Under the pieces are notes generated by a model that was given only the letters and a program-made list of their open reading frames with translations, searched no databases and was not told where the DNA came from. Shown one piece after another: positions 8,141 to 16,422 of a stretch of 64,000 nt of DNA (position 1 is its first letter; every line of letters starts with the position of its first letter). Position numbers and translations under genes: made by a program. The stretch spans positions 248,001 through 312,000 of the forward strand of contig NZ_JAIOUB010000003.1 in assembly GCF_019931215.1 (NCBI RefSeq), given 5' to 3'. The stretch is from Alcanivorax limicola (GTDB lineage: Bacteria; Pseudomonadota; Gammaproteobacteria; Pseudomonadales; Alcanivoracaceae).

Positions 8141-10828
8141 ATGGCGACACGTAGTGTGCTAGGTAACACTCTGTTTGACGGTTTCTTTGACGATACTGAT
8201 CCGCAGGAAACCAGTGAATGGCTTGAGGCGCTGGCCTCTATCGTTGAAAACGAAGGTCCGGAGCGCGCCACCTGGTTGCTCAACCGGCTAACAGATGTAG
8301 CCCAGAATCAGGGCCTTTATCGCGCCCACCTTCATACCCCCTATCTCAATACCATCAGCACCCGTGACGAAGCGCCGTTTCCCGGCGATATGTTCATGGA
8401 GCGTCAGATTCGCTCGCTGGTGCGCTGGAATGCGTTGGCCACAGTCATGCGCGCCAACCTGGATGACGACGAGCTGGGTGGCCATATTGCCTCCTTCGCG
8501 TCCTCCGCCACGTTATATGACGTGGGCATGAATCATTTTTTCCGTGCGCCCACAGAAAGCCATGGCGGCGATCTGGTGTACTACCAGGGGCACTCGGCGC
8601 CCGGCATTTATGCCCGCGCCTATCTTGAGGGCCGCATCACTGAAGAGCAGTTGGACAATTTCCGCCGCGAGGTGGATGGCAAGGGGCTTTCCTCCTACCC
8701 GCATCCCTGGTTGATGCCGGATTTCTGGCAGTTCCCCACGGTGTCCATGGGGCTGGGCCCGATCCAGGCGATTTATCAAGCGCACATCATGAAGTACCTG
8801 GAAAATCGCGAGCTGATCCCGTCCCAGCGCCGCAAGGTCTGGGCCTTTCTGGGTGACGGCGAAATGGATGAGCCGGAATCTCTCGGCGCGTTGTCCATGG
8901 CCGGCCGTGAGCATCTGGATAATCTGATCTTTGTCGTCAACTGCAACCTGCAGCGCCTTGATGGTCCGGTACGCGGTAACGGCAAGATCATTCAGGAACT
9001 CGAAGGTCTGTTCCGTGGCGCGGGCTGGAACGTGATCAAGGTGGTCTGGGGCCGCCAGTGGGACCCGCTGCTGGAGCGCGACTCCGAGGGCGTCCTGCGC
9101 CGTCGCATGGAAGAATGTGTGGACGGGGAATATCAGGCCTACAAGAAAAACGGTGGTGCCTATACCCGTGAGCATTTTTTCGGCAAGTACCCGGAATTGT
9201 CCAAACTGGTGGAGCATCTTTCCGATGAAGAAATCTACCAGCTCAATCGCGGCGGGCATGATCCGTTCAAGGTGTATGCGGCATACCATGCTGCAGTAAA
9301 CCACACCGGGCAGCCGACCGTGATTCTGGCCAAGACGGTCAAGGGTTACGCCACCGGCGCCGGTGAGGCGACCAACAAGACCCACCAGATGAAGAAGCTG
9401 GATGTGGAGAGCCTCAAGGATTTCCGCGACCGCTTCAACATGCCGTTCTCCGACAAGGAGCTGACGGAGCTGCCCTACTATCGCCCGGAAGAAGACAGCC
9501 CCGAGCTGCGCTACATGCGTGAAAAACGCGGCGCCCTGGGCGGCAGCGTCCCGGTGCGGCGCAAGCAGAGTGAAAAACTCGACGTGCCGGATATCGGGCT
9601 GTTTGGCAACTTCCTGGAAGGCAGTGGCGAGCGGGCAATCTCCACGACCATGGCGTTTGTGCGCATGATGTCGTCACTGATCAAGCAGAAGGGCATCGGC
9701 GAGCGCGTTGTGCCGATCGTGCCGGATGAAGCGCGTACCTTTGGTATGGAGGGCCTGTTTCGACAGTTGGGCATCTACTCTTCCGGCGGCCAGAAATATG
9801 AGCCGGAAGATGCCGGCCAGGTGATGTACTACCGCGAGGACAAACAAGGCCGGATTCTCGAGGAAGGCATCAATGAAGCCGGCGCCATGTCGGCCTGGAT
9901 GGCGGCAGCGACCAGTTACAGCAGCCACAATTTTCCACTGGTGCCGTTCTACATTTATTACTCGATGTTCGGCTTCCAGCGCGTTGGCGATCTGGCCTGG
10001 GCGGCGGGCGACATGCAGGCGCGGGGCTTCCTGCTCGGCGCCACGGCAGGGCGCACCACGCTTAACGGTGAAGGGCTGCAGCACCAGGATGGCCACAGCC
10101 ATATTCTGTCCAGCACGGTGCCCAACTGCATCAGCTACGATCCGGCCTATGCTTACGAGCTGGCCGTCATTCTGCAGGACGGTCTGCGCCGCATGTATGG
10201 CGAGCAGGAAAACGTGTTCTATTACATTACCCTGATGAACGAGAACTACGTACACCGGGGTATGCCCAAGGGGGCCGAAGAGGGCATCCGCAAGGGCATG
10301 TATCTGCTCCAGGGCAGCGAGCGCAACGTCAAGAAAAAGGTCCAGTTGCTGGGTGCCGGGACTATCTTGCGCGAAGTGGAAGCAGCTGCGGAGATATTGC
10401 AGGACGTCTACGGCGTTGAGGCCGATATCTGGAGCGTGACCAGCTTCAACGAGCTGCGTCGCGACGGCATGCAGACGCAGCGCTGGAACATGCTGCATCC
10501 CCAGGAAGAAGCGCGCCGCTGCTGGGTGCAGACATGTCTGCAAAACAGACAGGGTCCGGTCATCGCGGCTACCGACTACATGAAGTTGTATGCCGACCAG
10601 ATCCGGCCGTATATCGAAGCGCCTTATCTGGTGCTGGGCACCGACGGTTTTGGTCGCAGTGACTCCCGCGCCAAGCTGCGGCAGTTCTTCGAGGTGGATC
10701 GTTACTTTGTTGTGCTGGCAGCCCTGACCGGGCTGGCCGACAAGGGCGTGATTGGCCGCAGTAAAGTGGCTGACGCCATAAAACGTTTCGGCATTGATGC
10801 GGAAAAACCCTATCCGCCGAGCGTCTGA
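8141..10828 (+). CDS. aceE: pyruvate dehydrogenase E1 component, homodimeric type
   Basis: AceE catalyses thiamine-diphosphate-dependent decarboxylation of pyruvate and acetylation of the lipoyl groups of AceF. The 895-aa length is typical for the homodimeric gammaproteobacterial enzyme (about 880-890). The thiamine-binding motif is clear: GDGEMDEPESLG followed about 25 residues later by NCNLQRLDG. Other signatures include DVGMNHFFRAP, YYQGHSAPGIYARAYLEGR, VPIVPDEARTFGMEGLFRQ, GEGLQHQDGHSH and GTDGFGRSD. ATG at 8141 lies ten bases after AAAAAGGA; a TTG two codons earlier is possible but too close to the ribosome site. The aceF start follows 42 bases downstream, so the two form an operon. Confidence 0.97.
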   Translation: MATRSVLGNTLFDGFFDDTDPQETSEWLEALASIVENEGPERATWLLNRLTDVAQNQGLYRAHLHTPYLNTISTRDEAPFPGDMFMERQIRSLVRWNALATVMRANLDDDELGGHIASFASSATLYDVGMNHFFRAPTESHGGDLVYYQGHSAPGIYARAYLEGRITEEQLDNFRREVDGKGLSSYPHPWLMPDFWQFPTVSMGLGPIQAIYQAHIMKYLENRELIPSQRRKVWAFLGDGEMDEPESLGALSMAGREHLDNLIFVVNCNLQRLDGPVRGNGKIIQELEGLFRGAGWNVIKVVWGRQWDPLLERDSEGVLRRRMEECVDGEYQAYKKNGGAYTREHFFGKYPELSKLVEHLSDEEIYQLNRGGHDPFKVYAAYHAAVNHTGQPTVILAKTVKGYATGAGEATNKTHQMKKLDVESLKDFRDRFNMPFSDKELTELPYYRPEEDSPELRYMREKRGALGGSVPVRRKQSEKLDVPDIGLFGNFLEGSGERAISTTMAFVRMMSSLIKQKGIGERVVPIVPDEARTFGMEGLFRQLGIYSSGGQKYEPEDAGQVMYYREDKQGRILEEGINEAGAMSAWMAAATSYSSHNFPLVPFYIYYSMFGFQRVGDLAWAAGDMQARGFLLGATAGRTTLNGEGLQHQDGHSHILSSTVPNCISYDPAYAYELAVILQDGLRRMYGEQENVFYYITLMNENYVHRGMPKGAEEGIRKGMYLLQGSERNVKKKVQLLGAGTILREVEAAAEILQDVYGVEADIWSVTSFNELRRDGMQTQRWNMLHPQEEARRCWVQTCLQNRQGPVIAATDYMKLYADQIRPYIEAPYLVLGTDGFGRSDSRAKLRQFFEVDRYFVVLAALTGLADKGVIGRSKVADAIKRFGIDAEKPYPPSV

Positions 10829-10870
10829 ACCTCATGATTGCGTCATGAATCTCATGATAAGGAGTCACGC

Positions 10871-12613
10871 GTGAGCGTTGAAATCATCAAGGTACCGGAC
10901 ACGGGCGGCAGTGATCCTGTCGATGTGATCGAGGTATCCGTCAAGACCGGTGACAGTATCGCGCCGGAAGACACCATCGTTGTACTGGAATCCGACAAGG
11001 CGACCGTGGAAGTCCCGGCGCCCCTCGGCGGCAAGGTTGGCAAACTGCTGGTCAGTGTCGGTGACCGGGTCAAGGAAGGTGATCCACTGATGGAAGTGGA
11101 AACCGCCGACAGCGCGTCTGACGAAAAGACTGATACGGACAAGGCAAAGAAGCAGGCCGCCTCCGGCGCCGGAAAGAAGTCGGCGGATGAAGAGGGTGGT
11201 CGCAAGGATGGTGGCAAGGCCAGCGGTGACAAGCCCGAAGATAAAAAGCCTGACAGCAAAAAGAACGAAGGCAAAAAGTCAGGCAGCAACGCCTCAGCTG
11301 AAGAAGAGCCCGCCAGTGAAGAACAGGTGCTTGTTCCGGATCTGGGGGATATCAGCGAAGCCGAACTGATCGAGTTGCTGGTCAATGAAGGCGACGAGCT
11401 GGACGCCGAGCAGACACTGGGCGTGCTGGAATCCGACAAGGCCTCACTGGAAATTCCCGCGCCCAAGGCAGGCCGCGTGGTGTCGCTGGCGGTGAAGGTC
11501 GGGGACAAGCTCAGCACCGGCGATCTGTTGATGACGATCTCCGTTGCTGGTGCCTCATCTGCGGGTGCCCCTGCGAGAAAGACAGAAACAAAAGCAGAAG
11601 CAAAGAAAGACACGTCTGCGTCGTCGACGAAAAAAGCCGCACAGCCTGAGAAGCAGAGCAAGCCCGATGCGGCCCAGGCCCCGGTGAAACCCTCAGGCCC
11701 GGTGCATGCCGGGCCAGCGGTGCGCAAGCTGGCCCGCGAACTGGGTGCAGACCTCGCACAGATTACCGGTACCGGCCCCCGGGCGCGCATTCTCAAGGAA
11801 GATGTGCATGCGCACGTCAAGACACTGCTGACTGAACGCCCGGCCGCTGGCGGCGCGGCGGCGGTAGAGCTGCCGCAGATTGATTTCAGCAAATTCGGCG
11901 CCACGGAGCAGGTCGAGCTGAACAAGCTGCGCCGGGTGTCCGCCGCCAATCTGCATCGCAGCTGGATCACCGTGCCCCACGTCACACAGTTTGACGAGGC
12001 GGACATCACGGATCTGGAAGCGTTTCGTCAGGCAGAAAATGCGCGCCTGGCAAAGCTGGCGAAAGCGACTGGCAAGGACGCGGGCAAGCTGACCATGCTG
12101 GCGTTTCTGGTCAAGGCCTGCGCGGTGGCGTTGCGCGAATTTCCGCACTTCAACAGTTCGCTGGCGCTCTCCGGTGATGCACTGATCTACAAGCAGTACA
12201 TCAATATCGGCGTGGCGGTGGATACCCCTAACGGCCTGGTGGTGCCTGTGATTCGTGACGCGGATCAGAAAGGCATTCTGGCCGTGGCCGCAGAAATGGG
12301 CGAGTTGGCGGAAAAAGCCCGCAATCGCAAGCTGGCGCCGGCGGACATGCAGGGCGGCAGTTTCAGTATCTCGTCATTGGGCGGCATTGGTGGCACGGCC
12401 TTTACGCCGATTGTGAACTGGCCGGAAGTGGCCATTCTCGGCGTCAGCCGCACCCAGAAAAAACCGGTGTGGGATGGTGAAGCGTTCCAGCCACGGGACA
12501 TGTTACCCCTGTCGCTGTCCTATGATCACCGGGTTATCGACGGCGCCGATGCCGCACGCTTCACCCGCTACCTCTGCGACGTCCTCACCGACCTCCGCCG
12601 CGCACTGCTCTAA
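10871..12613 (+). CDS. aceF: dihydrolipoamide acetyltransferase (pyruvate dehydrogenase E2)
   Basis: AceF transfers the acetyl group from E1 to CoA and forms the core of the pyruvate dehydrogenase complex. The 580-aa product has two lipoyl domains with the lipoylated lysine in LESDKATVE (K43) and LESDKASLE (K190), separated by a Lys/Ala/Glu-rich linker. A peripheral-subunit-binding domain spans about 279-316 (AGPAVRKLARELGADL) and the catalytic domain about 345-580, with active-site HRVIDGADAARF near H553. Two lipoyl domains, not three as in E. coli. The start is GTG at 10871 with AAGGAG upstream. No lpd gene follows in this window, so the E3 subunit is encoded elsewhere. A palindromic repeat lies just downstream. 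Confidence 0.97.
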   Translation: MSVEIIKVPDTGGSDPVDVIEVSVKTGDSIAPEDTIVVLESDKATVEVPAPLGGKVGKLLVSVGDRVKEGDPLMEVETADSASDEKTDTDKAKKQAASGAGKKSADEEGGRKDGGKASGDKPEDKKPDSKKNEGKKSGSNASAEEEPASEEQVLVPDLGDISEAELIELLVNEGDELDAEQTLGVLESDKASLEIPAPKAGRVVSLAVKVGDKLSTGDLLMTISVAGASSAGAPARKTETKAEAKKDTSASSTKKAAQPEKQSKPDAAQAPVKPSGPVHAGPAVRKLARELGADLAQITGTGPRARILKEDVHAHVKTLLTERPAAGGAAAVELPQIDFSKFGATEQVELNKLRRVSAANLHRSWITVPHVTQFDEADITDLEAFRQAENARLAKLAKATGKDAGKLTMLAFLVKACAVALREFPHFNSSLALSGDALIYKQYINIGVAVDTPNGLVVPVIRDADQKGILAVAAEMGELAEKARNRKLAPADMQGGSFSISSLGGIGGTAFTPIVNWPEVAILGVSRTQKKPVWDGEAFQPRDMLPLSLSYDHRVIDGADAARFTRYLCDVLTDLRRALL

Positions 12614-12636
12614 GCGCGCCGGCGAGTGTCGGCTGT

Positions 12637-12747
12637 CGTAGGGTGTGCTGAACGCAGTGAAGCGCACCATATGCACCAGATCACTGCCGAGCTATGGCGG
12701 CTATCTGAAACATGCGGTGCGCTTCACTACGTTCAGCACACCCTACG
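12637..12747. repeat. REP/MITE-like palindromic element
   Basis: Two 32-base arms, 12637-12668 and 12716-12747, are inverted copies of each other with a single mismatch (31 of 32 match). They enclose a 47-base loop. The arms begin CGTAGGGTGTGCTGAACGC and end at GCGCACC. The element lies between the convergent aceF and spy-like genes and could also serve as a bidirectional terminator. Repeats with TAGGGTG...GCGCACC arms are common intergenic elements in gammaproteobacteria. Confidence 0.8.
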
Positions 12748-12764
12748 TGTGTCCCAGCAGGGCT

Positions 12765-13145
12765 TCAGCCCTCGGTGCGGGCTCTGCCGCGGCGGGGTTT
12801 TTCGCTGCGTTCGTTGCGGCGTTCGGCGTGTTGTTGCCAGCGCTCGCGGCGTTCGCTTTGCAGTGCTGCCATGGCGTCTTTCTGTTCACTGTCCAGCACG
12901 CTGGCGATCTTGCTGCGGGTTTCTGCGTGCACCTGGGCCATGGCCTGGCGCTGTTCGGCGTAGATGTCGCGGATTGCCTGTTGCTGGGCGTCGGTCAGTG
13001 ACAGTTGCTCTGCCATCCGGTCGAATCGTTCTTCGGCATGGGCCTGGCGGTCATGGCCGCGATGGTCGCCACGGTCGGCAATAGCGGTGGCGGTGGTGGC
13101 GGAGAGAGTCAGTACGGACAGGCCGATAATCAGTGCATGTTTCAT
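12765..13145 (-). CDS. Spy/CpxP family periplasmic protein
   Basis: This 126-aa product has a signal peptide at residues 1-23 (KHALIIGLSVLTLSATTATA). A His/Arg/Glu-rich, fully helical mature domain follows. LSLTDAQQQAIRDIY at about 48-62 matches the LTxxQ motif of the Spy/CpxP family. These proteins are ATP-independent periplasmic chaperones or stress modulators. The gene lies directly downstream of the BaeS/BaeR-like pair on the same strand, and E. coli spy is a BaeR/CpxR target, so a role in envelope stress is likely. The start is ATG 13145 with GGAG upstream. The very basic C-terminal tail (RRNERSEKPRRGRAR) is unusual. Confidence 0.8.
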   Translation of the reverse strand: MKHALIIGLSVLTLSATTATAIADRGDHRGHDRQAHAEERFDRMAEQLSLTDAQQQAIRDIYAEQRQAMAQVHAETRSKIASVLDSEQKDAMAALQSERRERWQQHAERRNERSEKPRRGRARTEG

Positions 13146-13244
13146 GTTGAGCTCCTGGTGTTTGCGGTCAATGCAACAACCGCAGTCTCTCCCGGCACTG
13201 TGCAAGCACTATGCAGCAATTGCGGAGCTATCTGCCACAGCCTG

Positions 13245-13946
13245 CTACGCCTCCTTGTCTGTCAGCTCGAAGCGATAACCGGCGCCATAGATGGAATGGA
13301 TGAACTCGACGCCGGGGAAGGCGTCCGCCAGTTTGCGGCGCAGTTTCTTGATGTGGCTGTCCACCGTGCGGTCACTGACCACCCGGTTGTCGTTGTAGAT
13401 GCGATCAATCAGTTGCTGCCGGGAGCGGATATGCCCGGGGCGCTCCGCCAGGGTTTTCAGCAGGGCGAATTCGACCACGGTCAGCGTAATGCTCTGTTCC
13501 TGGTAGCGTACTTCGATGCGATCTTCGTCCAGTGTGATGCCGGACGGGTTGTCCTTGTTCTGGTCCTGGCTATCCAGCGACACGCTTGCCATGCGTCGCA
13601 GCAACGCCTTGACCCGGGCAACCACTTCCCGGGGGCTGAACGGCTTGCAGATATAGTCGTCGGCGCCCAGCTCCAGGCCCACCAGGCGATCCACTTCCTC
13701 GACCTTGGCGGTGACCATGATCACCGGTGTATTGCCGGCAGCGCGTATCTTCTTGCAGACCTCCAGGCCGTCCATGTCCGGCAGCATCAGGTCCAGCAAC
13801 ACGACATCTGCGCCGTGTTGCTGTAGCGCTTCAAGCCCGGCGCCGCCGGTTTCGGCAATGACGGGGTCATAGCCCGCGTGGCCGAGATAGTCTGACAGCA
13901 GGCTGGCGATTTTCGGTTCGTCTTCAATGATCAGTACACGCGCCAT
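13245..13946 (-). CDS. OmpR-family response regulator, BaeR-like
   Basis: The 233-aa product has an N-terminal receiver domain (acidic pocket IEDEP, phospho-acceptor aspartate in VLLDLMLPDMDG, then the TAKVEEVDRLVGLELGADDYICKPFSPREVVARVK block) and a C-terminal winged-helix DNA-binding domain (LTVVEFALLKTLAERPGHIRSRQQLIDRIY, then DRTVDSHIKKLRRKL and YGAGYRFE). The receiver closely resembles BaeR. It is encoded 46 bases after its partner kinase and 99 bases before the spy-like gene, so the likely regulon includes spy and envelope-stress functions. Assignment to BaeR over CpxR is by resemblance only. Confidence 0.85.
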   Translation of the reverse strand: MARVLIIEDEPKIASLLSDYLGHAGYDPVIAETGGAGLEALQQHGADVVLLDLMLPDMDGLEVCKKIRAAGNTPVIMVTAKVEEVDRLVGLELGADDYICKPFSPREVVARVKALLRRMASVSLDSQDQNKDNPSGITLDEDRIEVRYQEQSITLTVVEFALLKTLAERPGHIRSRQQLIDRIYNDNRVVSDRTVDSHIKKLRRKLADAFPGVEFIHSIYGAGYRFELTDKEA

Positions 13947-13992
13947 CGGCAGGGTCCTTTTCGTGTTGGGTCGTGTTTGCGCTCAAGTCTGT

Positions 13993-15378
13993 TTAGCTGC
14001 CAGCGCTGGCCGGCAGCCGGACGATAATGCGCAGGCCGCCGAGCTCTGAGGCTTGTGCGTCGATGTCGCCGCCGTGGGCCTCGACAATACGTCGCGCCAG
14101 CGACAGCCCCAGGCCGGAGCCGCCCAGCGCTCGATTGCGCGACGCGGATTCTGCCCGATAGAGGTGATCGAACAGTCTGGGCAGCGCCTCTGCGGGCACG
14201 CCCGGTGCAGAATCTTCCAGCGTCAGCACCACCCAGCCATGCAGGTTATGGGCATCAGTGGGCACGTCCGCCTTGCGGTCTTTGCCGGCGCCACACAAAC
14301 GTCCGCGCAGCACAGCGCGGCCGCCCTGGTCGGTATATTTGGCGCTGTTGGCGAGCAGATTGGCCAGCAGCTGGCGCAGCCGCGTGGCATCCCCCTGCAG
14401 CGACAGCCCCGGCGGCACGTCGAGGCTCAACGTGATCTGTCGCTGACTGAACGAATCCTCGAACAGGCCTGCCTGCTCTTCGATCAGCGCGCTGAAATCC
14501 AGCGGCGCCATCTGGTAACGCAGCGTGCCGGCATCGGCCAGGGCCAGATCATGCAGGTCATCAATCAAACGGCGCAGGTGCAGGATTTCGTGATGAAGAG
14601 AGCCGAGGCGTTTCGGGTCCGCCGGGCGAATGCCGTCCACCAGCGCCTCGATCTCGCCCTGCAGGATGGCCAGCGGTGTGCGCAGCTCGTGGGAGATATC
14701 GGCCAGCCACCGGTCCCGCGCCAGCGCAGCCTTGCTGAGGCTGACTGCGAGGTGGTTGATGTCGCGGCTGAGGGCGCCCAGTTCATCGCGCCGGTCTTCG
14801 GGCAGGCGATGCTGATAATCACCGCTGGCCAGTTGCCGGGACATCCCGGCAATGGCGGTGATCGGGCGCACCAGATATCGGGCCAGCAACCAGGAGCCCA
14901 GCAACGCCACCAGCAGTGCGATGCCGGTGGTCAGGCCGAGGGTGCGCAGTTGCTGGGCGCGGAAGCGTTTATCGATGGCATCCTGCATATCAGCGCTGCG
15001 TGGCGGGTAGCCGATCCAGCCCAGCATCTGATTGCCCTGTTGAATGGGTAGCAGGGTGATTTCATCGGGATTGAGGTTCATGTCGCCGTAAATGGGGCGG
15101 CGCTCATGATCGATGACCAGCAGATAACGCGGCACCCGGGGCGGCGTGCCAGGTCCGCGCCGATGCCAGTCCTGCTCCTGTGCCGGCCAGCCGCCTGCGG
15201 TAGCGTGATATTCCGCAAGCCGTTCGCTCACCTCGCGGACGCGATGCTCCTGCCGGTCGGTCAGGTAGCCATGCATGCTGCGCTCCAGGCTCAGCTGGTA
15301 CAGCGAGGCCGCCACCAGTACCAGCGCGATGCCGGTGGCGGAGAGCACAACAAAGAGGCGGGTCTGGATACTGTGCAC
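13993..15378 (-). CDS. sensor histidine kinase, BaeS-like
   Basis: This membrane histidine kinase is 461 aa, close to BaeS. A first membrane helix lies at about 8-28 and a periplasmic sensor at about 29-145 containing PRYLLVIDHERRPIYGD and GNQMLGWIGYPP. A second helix at about 146-168 is followed by a HAMP linker (RYLVRPITAIAGMSRQLASGDY). The phospho-acceptor box is DISHELRTPLAILQGEIEALVDG. The ATPase domain has an N-box (LLANLLANSAKYT) and a G-box with GGSGLGLSLARRIVEAHGG. The start is GTG at 15378; an ATG a few bases upstream is out of frame. It heads the kinase, regulator, spy-like cluster. The signal sensed is not visible. Confidence 0.86.
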   Translation of the reverse strand: MHSIQTRLFVVLSATGIALVLVAASLYQLSLERSMHGYLTDRQEHRVREVSERLAEYHATAGGWPAQEQDWHRRGPGTPPRVPRYLLVIDHERRPIYGDMNLNPDEITLLPIQQGNQMLGWIGYPPRSADMQDAIDKRFRAQQLRTLGLTTGIALLVALLGSWLLARYLVRPITAIAGMSRQLASGDYQHRLPEDRRDELGALSRDINHLAVSLSKAALARDRWLADISHELRTPLAILQGEIEALVDGIRPADPKRLGSLHHEILHLRRLIDDLHDLALADAGTLRYQMAPLDFSALIEEQAGLFEDSFSQRQITLSLDVPPGLSLQGDATRLRQLLANLLANSAKYTDQGGRAVLRGRLCGAGKDRKADVPTDAHNLHGWVVLTLEDSAPGVPAEALPRLFDHLYRAESASRNRALGGSGLGLSLARRIVEAHGGDIDAQASELGGLRIIVRLPASAGS

Positions 15379-15478
15379 GATAGCTCATGACCTTGCAGGC
15401 GTGTGTCCCTGCATCATAGCGCAGCGGCGGGGCGCTGCCGCCCGCTGCACAGTATTTCCTTCATTAGGCTTGAATCCA

Positions 15479-15874
15479 CTACCCCCAGATCAGCCACCAC
15501 AGCAGCCAGAACAGGCCGGCCCAGATCAGCAGGAGCACCAGCAGGGCAATAACGGCAAACAACAGGGGGCGTTTGACGTAGCGGCCGATCCAGCGTGAGG
15601 CGTTTTCGTCCGCCTGCTGATGCACGGCGGGCGGCAGGCGGCTGACCACCATGGAAACGCCCAGCGGCACGATGATCAGATCGTCCAGCAGGCCAAAGAA
15701 AGGAATCATGATGGGAATCAGATCGATCGGGCTGAGCAGATAGAGCGCCAGCAGTACGCTGGCGACTTTCAGGTGCTTCGGGGTATCCGGATGGCGAAAG
15801 GCATACCAGAGCACAATGGCCTCACGGCGGAAGCGCAGGAAGCGGCGTTTCAGAAAGCCGGTTATGCGGGCCAT
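15479..15874 (-). CDS. DUF1232 (YkvA family) membrane protein
   Basis: The 131-aa protein has a basic N-terminus and three hydrophobic stretches. The DUF1232 signature HLKVASVLLALYLLSPIDLIPIMIPFFGLLDD is at about 35-66, followed by a loop and a C-terminal double hydrophobic segment rich in Trp. The family is widespread and of unknown function. ATG at 15874 lies inside the end of the adenosyltransferase gene (13-base overlap) and has GTGGAG nine bases upstream; a GTG at 15889 is less likely. Overlap implies cotranscription with the cobalamin genes, but I see no functional link. Confidence 0.8.
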   Translation of the reverse strand: MARITGFLKRRFLRFRREAIVLWYAFRHPDTPKHLKVASVLLALYLLSPIDLIPIMIPFFGLLDDLIIVPLGVSMVVSRLPPAVHQQADENASRWIGRYVKRPLLFAVIALLVLLLIWAGLFWLLWWLIWG

Positions 15875-16422
15875 GGCGTGTTGCTCCACAGGGTTTCCGG
15901 GTGCGCAGCCTGATGATTCAGCGCTCTGGCCAGCACAAACAGCAGGTCAGACAAGCGGTTGATGTAGGCAAGGCTGTGCGGGTTCTGCGGTTGCTGGCGA
16001 TGACAGGCCACCAGGTGCCGTTCGCAGCGGCGCGCCACGGTGCGCACATAGTGGCACCAGGCCGCGATTGGCGTGCCGCCGGGCAGGACGAATTCCTTCA
16101 GCGGCGGCAGTGTCCCGTTGAGACGCTCGACCGCCTCGGACAGGTGCGCCACATGGTCGGCGGTCAGCCGAGCCACCCCCGGCAGTGCCAGTTCGGCGCC
16201 GAGGTCAAACAGTGTCTGCTGTAATTGATGCAGCAAGGCATCGGTCTGCGCGTCCGGTTTGTGGCTGCGCAACACGCCCAATGCTGCATTCAGTTCATCC
16301 AGTTCGCCCATCACTACTACGGCGTGTGCGTCCTTGCTCAGGCGCGAGCCATCAGCCAGACCGGTCTCACCGGCATCGCCGGTAGCCGTGGTGACGCGGC
16401 TGATGCGATGTTTGTCGCTCAA
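15862..16422 (-). CDS. PduO-type cob(I)alamin adenosyltransferase
   Basis: The enzyme transfers adenosyl from ATP to cob(I)alamin, making adenosylcobalamin. Its 186 aa carry PduO features: the N-terminal ATP-binding segment TATGDAGETGLADGSRLSKD, VMGELDELNAALG, FVLPGGTPIAAWCHYVRTVARRCER, and YINRLSDLLFVLARALN near the C-terminus. The start is TTG at 16422, overlapping the TGA of the TonB receptor gene by four bases, with AGGAG inside the receptor's last codons. Receptor and adenosyltransferase are therefore translationally coupled, suggesting one cobalamin uptake-and-activation unit. Confidence 0.93.
   Translation of the reverse strand: MSDKHRISRVTTATGDAGETGLADGSRLSKDAHAVVVMGELDELNAALGVLRSHKPDAQTDALLHQLQQTLFDLGAELALPGVARLTADHVAHLSEAVERLNGTLPPLKEFVLPGGTPIAAWCHYVRTVARRCERHLVACHRQQPQNPHSLAYINRLSDLLFVLARALNHQAAHPETLWSNTPWPA

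Noticed and set aside
13005..13826. 273-codon plus-strand open frame opposite the BaeR-like gene
   Set aside because: Antisense to a clear response regulator; composition typical of a shadow.
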